Below are positions 34,246 to 42,498 of a stretch of 64,000 bases of DNA, one piece after another. The stretch's first letter is position 1, and every line of letters starts with the position of its first letter. The stretch is from JAAXGX01 sp965221595. GTDB lineage: Bacteria; Acidobacteriota; Vicinamibacteria; Vicinamibacterales; UBA8438. The notes under the pieces were generated by a model. The model saw nothing but the letters and a program-made list of their open reading frames with translations, was not told the origin of the DNA and ran no database searches. The position numbers were made by a program, and so were the translations under genes. Location: assembly GCA_965221595.1 (NCBI GenBank), contig OZ244900.1:1178001-1242000 (forward strand), in the 5' to 3' direction.

Positions 34246-35094
34246 ATGCGAGGGACCAGCCTGTTCGCGGCGTTGCTGCTGCTGGCGGGAACGACCGGCG
34301 CACTCGCGCAGGGCGTGACGAAGTACGTCCGCTACGAGCACGCGGGCAGCGTGTCGTACGGCGTCCTCGAGGGCGAGACGATCCACACGCTGCGGGGGGA
34401 CGTGTTCACGTCGGCGGAGCGCACCGGCGAGACCGTGGCGCTGGACGAGGTGCGCCTGCTCGCGCCGACCGCCCCGAGCAAGGTCATCGCGGTCGGGTTC
34501 AACTACCGCAGCCACCTGGGCGACACCCCCGAGGCCGAGTATCCCGGCATCTTCTCGAAATACCCCACGTCGGTGATTCCGCACGAAGGGGTCATCACGT
34601 ACTACGAGGATGCCACCGACGTGCACTACGAAGGTGAGATGGTGCTCATCATCGGCAGGACGGCGCACAACGTGGCGGAGGCCGATGCCCGCGACTACAT
34701 CTTCGCGGTGGCGCCCGGCAACGACGTGAGCGAGCGGGTCTGGCAGCGCAACGACCTGCAGTGGTTCCGGGCGAAGGGGGCCGATACGTTCGGACCGGTC
34801 GGCCCGGTGATGGCAGCCGGCGTCGACTACGACGACCTGCTGCTCCAGACGCGCGTCAACGGCGAGGTGCTGCAGTCGCAGCGGACGAAGGACCTCATCT
34901 TCGACGCCGCGGCCATCGTCAGCTATGTGAGCCGGTATATCACCCTCGAGGCGGGTGACATGATTTTCACCGGGACACCGGGCACGACGAGCGCCATTCT
35001 CCCCGGCGACGTCGTCGAGATCGAGCTGGAGGGCGTCGGCGTCCTGCGCAACACGGTGGGGCCGCGCGGGCGGATGACCGACCAGCAGCAATAG
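34246..35094 (+). CDS. Exported fumarylacetoacetate hydrolase-family protein
   Basis: 282 residues. An N-terminal signal peptide (MRGTSLFAALLLLAGTTGALA) precedes the FAH domain: KVIAVGFNYRSHLGDTP, YEGEMVLIIGR with the metal-binding Glu pair, GNDVSERVWQ and GDMIFTGTPGTTS. FAH enzymes cleave or decarboxylate diketo and oxo acids and are usually cytoplasmic, so the export signal is noteworthy. GGGGGAG is before the ATG; a TATATT box lies at 34210-34215. The following acyl-CoA ligase is 51 bases away. Confidence 0.85.
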   Translation: MRGTSLFAALLLLAGTTGALAQGVTKYVRYEHAGSVSYGVLEGETIHTLRGDVFTSAERTGETVALDEVRLLAPTAPSKVIAVGFNYRSHLGDTPEAEYPGIFSKYPTSVIPHEGVITYYEDATDVHYEGEMVLIIGRTAHNVAEADARDYIFAVAPGNDVSERVWQRNDLQWFRAKGADTFGPVGPVMAAGVDYDDLLLQTRVNGEVLQSQRTKDLIFDAAAIVSYVSRYITLEAGDMIFTGTPGTTSAILPGDVVEIELEGVGVLRNTVGPRGRMTDQQQ

Positions 35095-35145
35095 CTGCAG
35101 TCCGGCCGCTGGGTGCCTATCCGCGGCCGGGCGCGCGCAGCCCCC

Positions 35146-36720
35146 ATGGAAACTCCGCTCACCCCGCTCGAGTTCATGCGCCGCGCACGCGCGCTGTACC
35201 CGGCGCGCGAGGCGCTGGTGGATGGCGAGGTGCGCCGCACCTACGGGCAGTTCTTCGAGCGCTGCGACCGCTGGTCCGCGGCGCTGCAGCAGCTGGGCGT
35301 CGGGCAGGGCGACCGCGTGGCGTACCTCTCGCCGAACACCGCCGCCAACCTGGAGTCGTTCTACGCCGTCCCGCAGATAGGCGCCGTGCTGGTGCCCATC
35401 AATTACCGGCTCAACGCCGCGGAGGTGCAGTACATCCTGCAACACAGCGGCGCCAGGGTGGTATGCGCGCACGCCGACTACCTCGAGCTAGTCGAGGGCA
35501 TCCGCGGCGAGTGTCCCGACCTCGAGCATGCCGTCGCCCTGGAGGGCGCTCGCAGCGGGTGGCACGACTACGAGGCGCTGCTCGCCGCCGCATCGCCTGC
35601 GGCCGTCGAGCGGGCGGAAATCGACGAACGCGACCTGCTGACCATCAACTACACGAGCGGTACCACCTCGCGGCCGAAGGGCGTGATGATCACGCACCGG
35701 AACGCCTACATGAACGTGGTCGGGACGCTGATCCACCACCCGCTGAGCTGTCGCGACCGGTACCTCTGGACGCTCCCGATGTTCCACGCCAACGGCTGGA
35801 CGTTCGTGTGGGTCGTGACCGCGGTCGGCGGCGCCCACATCTGCCTCCGGCAGGTCGATCCGGCCCGGGCGTTCACGCTGATGCGCGACGAGGCGGTCAC
35901 CATGTTGTGCGCGGCGCCGACCGTGCTCATCACGCTGGCGAACGCGCCGGCCGCGGTGCGGGGTGAGGTGCCGCGCGGCGTGAAGGTGATGACCGCGGGG
36001 GCGCCGCCGGCCGCCGCGACCATTCAGCGCGTGGAGGGGGAGTTCGGCTGGGAGCTGATGCACGTCTACGGCCTGACCGAGACGGCCCCGTTCATCACGG
36101 TGTGCGAACCGCTGCCCGAACACGATGCACGCCCGCTCGAGGAGCGCGCCGCCATCAAGGCCCGCCAGGGGGTGGAGCTGGTCACGTCGGGCGAACTGCG
36201 GGTGGTCGACGACGACGGCAACGACGTGCCGCGTGACGGCCAAACGCTGGGCGAGATCGTCGTGCGCGGAAACGTGGTGATGGCGGGCTACTACAACGAT
36301 CCGGCTGCCACCGCCGAAGCCATGCGCGGCGGATGGTTCCACAGCGGCGACGCCGCCGTCGTGCACCCGGACGGCTACCTGCAGATCCGGGACCGGTTCA
36401 AGGACGTCATCATCAGCGGCGGGGAGAACATCTCGTCGATCGAGGTCGAGGGTGTCATGATGCGGCACCCGGCCGTGCAGGAGATTGCCGTGGTCGGGAT
36501 GCCCGACGAGAAGTGGGGCGAGAGCCCCCATGCATTCGTCGTGCCGGCGCCGGGGGCGACGGCCACGGCGGGGGAGCTAACCGCCTTCGCCCGCGAGCAG
36601 ATGGCCCACTTCAAGGTGCCGCGGGCGTTCGAATTCGTCACGGCGCTGCCCAAGACGGCCACGGGCAAGATCCAGAAGTACGTGCTGCGCGGCGGCCGGA
36701 GCGCCATCTCGACGCAGTAG
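35146..36720 (+). CDS. Acyl-CoA ligase (AMP-forming, class I adenylate-forming enzyme)
   Basis: 524 residues. P-loop-like motif TINYTSGTTSRPKGVM near 165, LMHVYGLTET, GWFHSGDAAVV, DRFKDVIISGGENISS and the C-terminal PKTATGKIQKYVLR with the catalytic lysine. It activates a carboxylic acid to an acyl-AMP and then an acyl-CoA. Medium-chain or aryl acids are typical for this subfamily. ATG 35146 is the first with a sensible N-terminus; no ribosome-binding site is seen. Possibly in the same transcript as the FAH-like gene. Confidence 0.88.
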   Translation: METPLTPLEFMRRARALYPAREALVDGEVRRTYGQFFERCDRWSAALQQLGVGQGDRVAYLSPNTAANLESFYAVPQIGAVLVPINYRLNAAEVQYILQHSGARVVCAHADYLELVEGIRGECPDLEHAVALEGARSGWHDYEALLAAASPAAVERAEIDERDLLTINYTSGTTSRPKGVMITHRNAYMNVVGTLIHHPLSCRDRYLWTLPMFHANGWTFVWVVTAVGGAHICLRQVDPARAFTLMRDEAVTMLCAAPTVLITLANAPAAVRGEVPRGVKVMTAGAPPAAATIQRVEGEFGWELMHVYGLTETAPFITVCEPLPEHDARPLEERAAIKARQGVELVTSGELRVVDDDGNDVPRDGQTLGEIVVRGNVVMAGYYNDPAATAEAMRGGWFHSGDAAVVHPDGYLQIRDRFKDVIISGGENISSIEVEGVMMRHPAVQEIAVVGMPDEKWGESPHAFVVPAPGATATAGELTAFAREQMAHFKVPRAFEFVTALPKTATGKIQKYVLRGGRSAISTQ

Positions 36721-36751
36721 GCGGCCCGTCCGGCGCGCGACCCGGCGGGTT

Positions 36752-37264
36752 TCAGAGGATCTCGTACACCCTGTACTCGGCCCGGCGGGGCTCGTCCCGG
36801 CCCACCGCCACGGCAACCAGCCGGTTCAGCCAGCCGTACCGCGCCGAGGCAGTCTCGAACACCGGCGTCGTGCGCACGTGCGGCGGGCCGCCGGCGGCCC
36901 GCCGGGCGATGCCGCGCGACCAGAGCCAGATCAGCTCGCCGTCGCAGGTCTCGAGCGTGGCGCGCAGGTTCAGCTCGCTGGTGCCGTCCGGGCGGTCGAT
37001 GCGCCAGACGCCGCCGCCGCCTCGCACGCGTCCGCGCAGCCGCGGCCCGCGGAACACACCGCCCGTCACGGGGAAGATGCGCCGCGGTGCGGCATCCCGG
37101 GCGCCGGCGACATCGAGCGCCAGCTCCATCAGCAGCGTCGAGCGCAACGCCGGGTCGGCCGTTGCCGGGCCGGTCCCCGCCGCCGCGCCGAGCGACAGCC
37201 CGGCCGCGCCCAGGGCGCCGACACGAGCGAACCGCCGGCGGGTGACGGGGTGACCCGGCGCCAC
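36752..37264 (-). CDS. Tat-exported DUF3237-like protein
   Basis: 170 residues from a GTG. HPVTRRRFARVGALGAAGLSL is a twin-arginine signal. The body matches DUF3237: FPVTGGVFRGPRLRGRV, DGTSELNLRATLETCDGELIWL, TPVFETASARYGWLNRLVAVAVG. DUF3237 proteins form a small beta barrel of unknown role, sometimes near hydratases. It begins 12 bases after the FKBP gene's stop and is probably in its operon. GGAGC lies before the GTG. Confidence 0.75.
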   Translation of the reverse strand: MAPGHPVTRRRFARVGALGAAGLSLGAAAGTGPATADPALRSTLLMELALDVAGARDAAPRRIFPVTGGVFRGPRLRGRVRGGGGVWRIDRPDGTSELNLRATLETCDGELIWLWSRGIARRAAGGPPHVRTTPVFETASARYGWLNRLVAVAVGRDEPRRAEYRVYEIL

Positions 37265-37276
37265 GGTGCTGCTCCG

Positions 37277-37711
37277 CTACTGGATGGCGATCAGCTCGAC
37301 GTCGAAGACAAGCATCCCGAACGGCGCGCGACGGCCGCCGTAGGCCAGCGCCTCGGGAATCCAGAAGCGCCGCTTCTCGCCGACGACCATGAGCTGCACG
37401 CCCTCGGTCCAGCCGCGAATGACGCCGTTGAGCGGAAACGTCGACGGTTGGCCGCGCGCGACGGAGCTGTCGAACATGCGGCCGTCGGTGGTCCATCCCG
37501 TATAGTGGACCGTCACGTTGCTGGTTGCGGTCGGGTGCACGGACCCCGAGCCGGCCTCGATTACCCTGCTCGCCAGCCCGGACGCCGAGGTCTCGGCCTC
37601 GGCGGGCGGTGCGGCGACATCGTCGGGCGCGGGAATCTGCGCGGCCAGCGCCGCACCGGCGGCGACGAGGAGGACGGGAAGCAGAAAAGCGTTGCTGATC
37701 GGTATCGTCAT
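37277..37711 (-). CDS. Exported FKBP-type peptidyl-prolyl cis-trans isomerase
   Basis: 144 residues. Signal peptide (LLPVLLVAAGAALAAQI), then the FKBP domain: VTVHYTGWTTDGRMFDSS, FPLNGVIRGWTEGVQLM, GEKRRFWIPEALAYG and GMLVFDVELI. It folds proline bonds in the periplasm. TACCAT lies exactly six bases before ATG 37711, implying leaderless transcription. First of a two-gene unit with the DUF3237-like gene. Confidence 0.9.
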   Translation of the reverse strand: MTIPISNAFLLPVLLVAAGAALAAQIPAPDDVAAPPAEAETSASGLASRVIEAGSGSVHPTATSNVTVHYTGWTTDGRMFDSSVARGQPSTFPLNGVIRGWTEGVQLMVVGEKRRFWIPEALAYGGRRAPFGMLVFDVELIAIQ

Positions 37712-37717
37712 GCCGCT

Positions 37718-37723
37718 ATGGTA
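37718..37723 (-). promoter_or_regulatory. -10 box TACCAT placed for a leaderless mRNA
   Basis: TACCAT, six bases (agcggc), then ATG 37711. The predicted +1 coincides with the start codon. Confidence 0.6.
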
Positions 37724-37769
37724 TCACCCGGAAAGTAGGATACATTAGGCAGTCGCTCGACATCTCGAC

Positions 37770-39071
37770 ATGCGGATCACCTACATCACGGCCGGCGCCG
37801 GCGGCATGTACTGCGGGAGCTGCATCCGCGACAACGCGCTGGCCAAGGCCCTGACAGCAGCCGGGCACGAGGTCCTGCTCCTGCCTCTGTACACGCCCCT
37901 GCTGACCGACGACGAGAACGTCAGCGCCGACCGGGTGTTCTACGGGGGCATCAGCGTCTACTTGGAGCAGCACATGTCGCTCTTCCGGCACACGCCGTGG
38001 CTGGTCGACCGGTTGTGGGAGGCGCCCTGGCTGATCCGTGCGCTGGCCGACCGGGCTGTGCAGACGAGCCCCGAGAGCCTGGGAGACCTGACGGTTTCGG
38101 TGCTGGAGGGCCGCGACGGCCGGCAGTCGAAGGAGATCGAGAAGCTGCTCCACTGGCTGGTGGAGCAGCCGGCGCCGGACGTCGTCGACATTTCCAACTC
38201 GATGCTGATTGCCCTGGCGCGGCCGCTCGGCGAGGCGCTGGGCGCGCCCGTGTGCTGCACGCTGCAGGGCGAGGACATCTTCCTCGACCATCTCCCGGAG
38301 CCGCATCACAGTCGCGCGCTGGCCCTGATTGCCGAGCATGCGCAGTACGTCGACCGGTTCGTGGCGGTCAGCGACTACTGCGCCGAGCGGATGAGCCGCT
38401 TCGCGGGCATCCCCGGCGCGAAGATCGACGTCGTGCCGCTCGGCATCAACCTCGACGGCTACGAGCCCCGCGCGGCGGCGCGCGACAACGGCCTGACCAT
38501 CGGGCACTTCGGGCGGGTGGCACCGGAGAAGGGGCTGCACCTGCTGTGCGAAGCCTATCGCCGCCTGCGGGAGGCCGGCCGGATCGAGCGCGGCTCTATC
38601 GAGGTGGCCGGCTACCTGTCGCCGGCGCACCAGACATACCTCGACTCCATTCTGAACCAGGCGCGCGAGTGGGGACTGGAGGGCGAGATCACCTACCACG
38701 GCAGGCTGGACCGCGCCGGGAAGCTCGCTTTCCTCGGCCGGCTCGACATGCTCGCGGTGCCGGCGGCCTACGACGATCCGAAGGGTTTGCCGCTGCTCGA
38801 GGCGATGGCGTGCGGGGTGCCCACCGTCGTCCCGCGGCGCGGCACGTACACGGAGTTTGTCGAGCGCACGGGCGGCGGCATGCTCGTGCCGCCGGACGAC
38901 GTGGAGGCCCTCGGCGCGGCGCTCGAGCGTCTGGCGACAGACCCCGCGCACCGCGCGGAGCTGGGGCGACAGGGCGCGGTCGGGGTCCGCGAGCACTACA
39001 CCGCCGAGGCGATGGCCGCCCGCGCCGTCGACGTCTACCGCAGGGTCAACGCGACCCGCAAGGAGGGCTGA
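37770..39071 (+). CDS. Glycosyltransferase family 4
   Basis: 433 residues. GAGGMYCGSCIRDNALAKAL at the N-terminus is the nucleotide-sugar-binding glycine-rich loop region, GHFGRVAPEKGLHLLCEAY the second-domain start, and YDDPKGLPLLEAMACGVPTV the EX7E motif area of GT4 retaining transferases. The unusual CGSC pair sits in the loop. Cytoplasmic. It is followed after three bases by a cupin gene, which is unlikely to be functionally related. A TACATT box is about 30 bases upstream of the ATG. Confidence 0.87.
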   Translation: MRITYITAGAGGMYCGSCIRDNALAKALTAAGHEVLLLPLYTPLLTDDENVSADRVFYGGISVYLEQHMSLFRHTPWLVDRLWEAPWLIRALADRAVQTSPESLGDLTVSVLEGRDGRQSKEIEKLLHWLVEQPAPDVVDISNSMLIALARPLGEALGAPVCCTLQGEDIFLDHLPEPHHSRALALIAEHAQYVDRFVAVSDYCAERMSRFAGIPGAKIDVVPLGINLDGYEPRAAARDNGLTIGHFGRVAPEKGLHLLCEAYRRLREAGRIERGSIEVAGYLSPAHQTYLDSILNQAREWGLEGEITYHGRLDRAGKLAFLGRLDMLAVPAAYDDPKGLPLLEAMACGVPTVVPRRGTYTEFVERTGGGMLVPPDDVEALGAALERLATDPAHRAELGRQGAVGVREHYTAEAMAARAVDVYRRVNATRKEG

Positions 39072-39073
39072 CG

Positions 39074-39544
39074 ATGAACAGATGGCTGCAGGGCGTGCTG
39101 GTGCTGGGCTGGATTCCGACGCTGCTGGTGGCCGGCGGCGTGCGCTGGTTCACGCCGGAGCCGGCGGCGGCGCAGGAGCGGACACCCATCAAGGTGACGC
39201 GGATCTACACCGGCGAGGACGGCAAGACCCACGCCGAGGAGCTGGAGGTGCCGCTGATGCAGGCGCGGGCCACGACCGAGCTGTCCGAGCCCGTGCCGGT
39301 CACCAGTGTGCAGTTCCGCCGCAACTCTCCCGACTACTTCATCGACTGGCATACCGCACCCCGCCGGCAGTACGTGATCACCCTGGCGGGGGAGAGCGAG
39401 GTCGAAATCGGGGACGGCACGACGATCCGCCTGCATCCTGGACACATCCTGCTGGCCGAGGACACGACCGGCCAGGGCCACATCTCGCGCGCCGTCGGCA
39501 CGGAGGATCGCATCTCCCTCTTTCTGCCGCTCGTCGAGCAGTAG
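39074..39544 (+). CDS. Exported cupin-domain protein
   Basis: 156 residues with an N-terminal signal or anchor (LVLGWIPTLLVAGGVRWF, cleavage near AAAQE). The cupin core includes FIDWHTAPRRQYVITLAGESEVEIG and LHPGHILLAEDTTGQGHIS; the metal-binding set is incomplete (one His in DWHT, Gln and His near GQGHIS), so catalysis is uncertain. GGAGGG precedes the ATG. Co-directional with the GT4 gene. Confidence 0.78.
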   Translation: MNRWLQGVLVLGWIPTLLVAGGVRWFTPEPAAAQERTPIKVTRIYTGEDGKTHAEELEVPLMQARATTELSEPVPVTSVQFRRNSPDYFIDWHTAPRRQYVITLAGESEVEIGDGTTIRLHPGHILLAEDTTGQGHISRAVGTEDRISLFLPLVEQ

Positions 39545-39568
39545 CGGGTCGCCGCCGTCTCCGGGCGT

Positions 39569-40543
39569 TCAGCCGATGCGGAGGATCAGGAGCGCGTCGC
39601 CGTCGGCGACGGCGACGATGCCGTCGGCGATAGCTGCACCCTGCGCGTTGCCCGGGGTGTCGCGGGTGGCCGTGACGGCGGGCGCGGCCGGATCGGAGAC
39701 GTCGACCACCTCGATGCCGTCCGCGCCGACCGGGACCACGAGGGTGGAGCCCTCCGCGGCCACGCGCTGGAACCGGCCGCTCGAGCGGGCCGGCTGATAC
39801 GAGCCGGCGAGGCGGGGCGTCGCGGGGTCGGCCACGTCGAGAATCTCGAGACGTCCGCTGCGGGCGTAGACGACGTAGGCGCGATTGCCGTCCCCGAGCA
39901 CGACCGACTGCGCGGGTTGCTCGGTCTCGTAGACGCCCTGCTCGACCGGCGCGGCCGGGTCCGACAAATCGAACAGATGCACCCCCGAGGGCTGGTCGGC
40001 GACCAGCACGCGGGAGTCCGCGCCGGCGATGCCCCACTGGTAGCCGGGCGTCTCCTGCGTCTGCAACAGCGCCGGCGCGGCCGCGTCCGACAGGTCCACG
40101 ACCTCGAGTCCGGTCATCAGGTTGACGACCAGCGCCACGGTTCCGGAGGTGGTCACGCCGAGTGCCTGGCCGGCGGTCTGATGCGTGCCCGCCAGGACCG
40201 GTGCCCGCGGGTCCGAGACGTCGACGATGTACAGCCCTTCGAGTCCGGCCGTGAGGTAGACGCGGGGCGGGGCGACGTGCAACGCCCAGATTGGCCCGGG
40301 CGCCGTGAACGTCCCCAGCGCGGCCGGCCGCGCCGGCTCGGAGACGTCCACGACCTGGAACGTCTCGCCGCCCGCGACGTAGGCGTAGTCGCCGGCCAGC
40401 TCGACAAGGGCAGCCGGCAGGTCGAGGCTGGCCAGCAACTCGAGGGTCGCGGGCTGCGCCGCGACCGGTCGCGAGCCGGCCGCGCCGCCGATTGACACGA
40501 TGAGTGCCGCGAGGCAGACGGCGGCGCAGCGGGTGGTCGGCAT
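39569..40543 (-). CDS. Exported LVIVD-repeat beta-propeller protein
   Basis: 324 residues. Signal peptide then about six blades of the LVIVD type (VVDVSEPARPAALGTF, IVDVSDPRAPVLAG, VVDLSDAAAPALLQ, FDLSDPAAPVEQG, ILDVADPATPRLAG, VVDVSDPAAPAVTA). These are surface or periplasmic propellers of unknown ligand. It lies 14 bases after the acyl-CoA ligase stop on the same strand and is probably co-transcribed. Confidence 0.82.
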   Translation of the reverse strand: MPTTRCAAVCLAALIVSIGGAAGSRPVAAQPATLELLASLDLPAALVELAGDYAYVAGGETFQVVDVSEPARPAALGTFTAPGPIWALHVAPPRVYLTAGLEGLYIVDVSDPRAPVLAGTHQTAGQALGVTTSGTVALVVNLMTGLEVVDLSDAAAPALLQTQETPGYQWGIAGADSRVLVADQPSGVHLFDLSDPAAPVEQGVYETEQPAQSVVLGDGNRAYVVYARSGRLEILDVADPATPRLAGSYQPARSSGRFQRVAAEGSTLVVPVGADGIEVVDVSDPAAPAVTATRDTPGNAQGAAIADGIVAVADGDALLILRIG

Positions 40544-40557
40544 CGTGCGTCTCCGTC

Positions 40558-42129
40558 TCAGCTGCCGGCCGCCGCGGCGCGCTCGCGCGCGATCAGCTCG
40601 CGCCGCAGGATCTTGCCCGAAGGCACCTTTGGGATGGCGTCGATGAACTCGACGCGCCGCACCTTCTTGTAGGGCGCGACGTGCTCGGCGACATGCGCCA
40701 TGATCTCGTCGGCCGTGACGGCGGCGTCCGGCTTCACGACGACGAAGGCCTTGGGCACCTCGCCGGCGTCCTCGTCGGGGCTCGGAACGACGGCTGCGTC
40801 GGCCACCGCCGGATGCGCCTGCACGACCGCCTCGATCTCGGCCGGCGCCACCTGCAGGCCCTTGTACTTGATGAGCTCCTTCACGCGGTCGACGACGTAC
40901 AGGTAGCCGTCCGCGTCGGCCCGGCCGATGTCGCCGGTGCGCAGCCAGCCCGCATCGTCGATCATGGCCCGCGTGGCCTCGGGGTTGTGCAGATAACCCT
41001 TCATGACCTGCGGTCCACGCACCCGAATCTCGCCCAGCTCGCCCGTCGGCGCGTCCTCGCCGGTCGCCAGGTCGACCACGCGGAAGGTAGTGCCGGGCGC
41101 CGCGGGGCCGACCGACGTGATCTTGATTTCCCGATCGCGCGGCGTGAAGTGGGTCACCGGACTCGTCTCGGTCAGGCCGTAGCCCTGCCGCACCGAGATG
41201 TTGTTGCGCGCGGCGCAGGCCCGGGCCACCGACTCGGCCAGCGGCGCGGCTCCCGACAGGACATCGGTCAGCGAGGACAGGTCGTAGTTGTCCACCGCCG
41301 GATGTTTGGCCAGCGCGAGGACGATGGGCGGAACGAGGTAGCCCTTCGTTACTCGATGTTTCTGCACCAGCTCGAGGAACTGCTCGAGGTCGAAGCGCGG
41401 CATCGTGATCACCGTGGCTCCCACGCGGAGCACGCCGCTCATGATCACGACCATGCCGTAGATGTGATAGAAGGGCAGAATGCCGATGAAGACTTCCTTC
41501 TCCGTGAGCCGCTCCACGGCATCGGTCTGGACGACATTGGCCACCAGGTTGTAGTGGGTGAGCATGACGCCCTTCGGCATGCCGGTCGTCCCGCTGGAGT
41601 AGGGCAGCGCCACCAGATCCTCGCGGGCGTCGATGGACACGTCCGGCGGCGGGTCGGACGCCAGCAGCGCCGCGAACGGCGTGGCGCCCTCGGCCTCGCC
41701 GAACACGAACACTTCCGCGACGGCGGTGCCCTGTGCGGCTTCGCGCGCCTTCTCCAACAGCGGCGGGACCGTCACCAGGAACCTGGCGTCCGAGTCGACG
41801 AGCTGCCGCCGCAGCTCCGCCGGCGTGTAGAGCGGGTTGATAGTCGTGACGACGCCCCCGGCGGTGGCGATGCCGAAGAAGGCGACCGCGTACTCCGGCA
41901 GGTTGGGGCTGTAGATGGCGAAGACGTCGCCCTTGCCGAATCCGCGCGCCGCAAGTCCCGCCGCCACGGCGCGCGTCGCGCCGCGGAGCTGCCCGTACGT
42001 GAGGGTCCGGTCGGTGGGCCCGTCGATCAGCGCCGGCTTGTCGGGCCAGCGGTCGGCGAGCTCGAACACGTGGTCCTGCAGCGGGACCTCCGGGATCTCC
42101 ACGTCGGGGAACGGACTGCGGTAGATCAT
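40558..42129 (-). CDS. 4-coumarate-CoA ligase-like acyl-CoA ligase
   Basis: 523 residues. LPYSSGTTGMPKGVML near 180, YGMVVIMSG, RQGYGLTETSPV, GWLRTGDIGRAD, DRVKELIKYKGLQVAPAEIE and the C-terminal PKVPSGKILRREL with the catalytic lysine. This pattern is close to 4CL-type ligases, which activate aryl or fatty acids. Its ATG lies four bases after the stop of the YCII gene, so those two genes share a transcript. A second ligase of this superfamily lies at 35146. Confidence 0.88.
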   Translation of the reverse strand: MIYRSPFPDVEIPEVPLQDHVFELADRWPDKPALIDGPTDRTLTYGQLRGATRAVAAGLAARGFGKGDVFAIYSPNLPEYAVAFFGIATAGGVVTTINPLYTPAELRRQLVDSDARFLVTVPPLLEKAREAAQGTAVAEVFVFGEAEGATPFAALLASDPPPDVSIDAREDLVALPYSSGTTGMPKGVMLTHYNLVANVVQTDAVERLTEKEVFIGILPFYHIYGMVVIMSGVLRVGATVITMPRFDLEQFLELVQKHRVTKGYLVPPIVLALAKHPAVDNYDLSSLTDVLSGAAPLAESVARACAARNNISVRQGYGLTETSPVTHFTPRDREIKITSVGPAAPGTTFRVVDLATGEDAPTGELGEIRVRGPQVMKGYLHNPEATRAMIDDAGWLRTGDIGRADADGYLYVVDRVKELIKYKGLQVAPAEIEAVVQAHPAVADAAVVPSPDEDAGEVPKAFVVVKPDAAVTADEIMAHVAEHVAPYKKVRRVEFIDAIPKVPSGKILRRELIARERAAAAGS

Positions 42130-42133
42130 GGCG

Positions 42134-42427
42134 TCAGTTGCCCCGCGGGAAGATGGGCTTGGTCTCGATGACGTCGTAACTGTCGAACAGGCCGTGGACG
42201 ACGTACGGATCCTCTGCGTACGTGCTCCGTGCGGCCTCGAGGTCGTCCGCTTCCACGATGATGAGGCTGCCTCCCATCTCGCCCTTTTCGTTCAGCAGCG
42301 GCCCGCCGTACCGCAGCCGGCCCGCCGCATCCAGCCGGGCCATGTGCTCGAGGTGCGCGGGGCGGTGCTTCTTGCGGTGCTCGAGCCCGTTCGGGCGGTC
42401 GCGTGCGATCAAGGCAAACCAGGGCAT
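42134..42427 (-). CDS. YCII-related domain protein
   Basis: 97 residues. MPWFALIARDRPNGLEHRKKHRPAH fits the YciI-like fold: RPAHLEHMARLDAAGRLRYGGPLL and SLIIVEADDLEAARS, with the His/Asp pair near the start of the fold. YCII proteins are small ferredoxin-like dimers, sometimes hydrolases or dehydrochlorinases. AGGAG lies ten bases before the ATG. First gene of the unit with the 4CL-like ligase. Confidence 0.8.
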   Translation of the reverse strand: MPWFALIARDRPNGLEHRKKHRPAHLEHMARLDAAGRLRYGGPLLNEKGEMGGSLIIVEADDLEAARSTYAEDPYVVHGLFDSYDVIETKPIFPRGN

Positions 42428-42498
42428 CGGGATAGTTCTCCTGCGCTTTCGGGCGCGGCGCGGCACGAATATCCGGTGGCCGCGATGGTCCCGGCATT

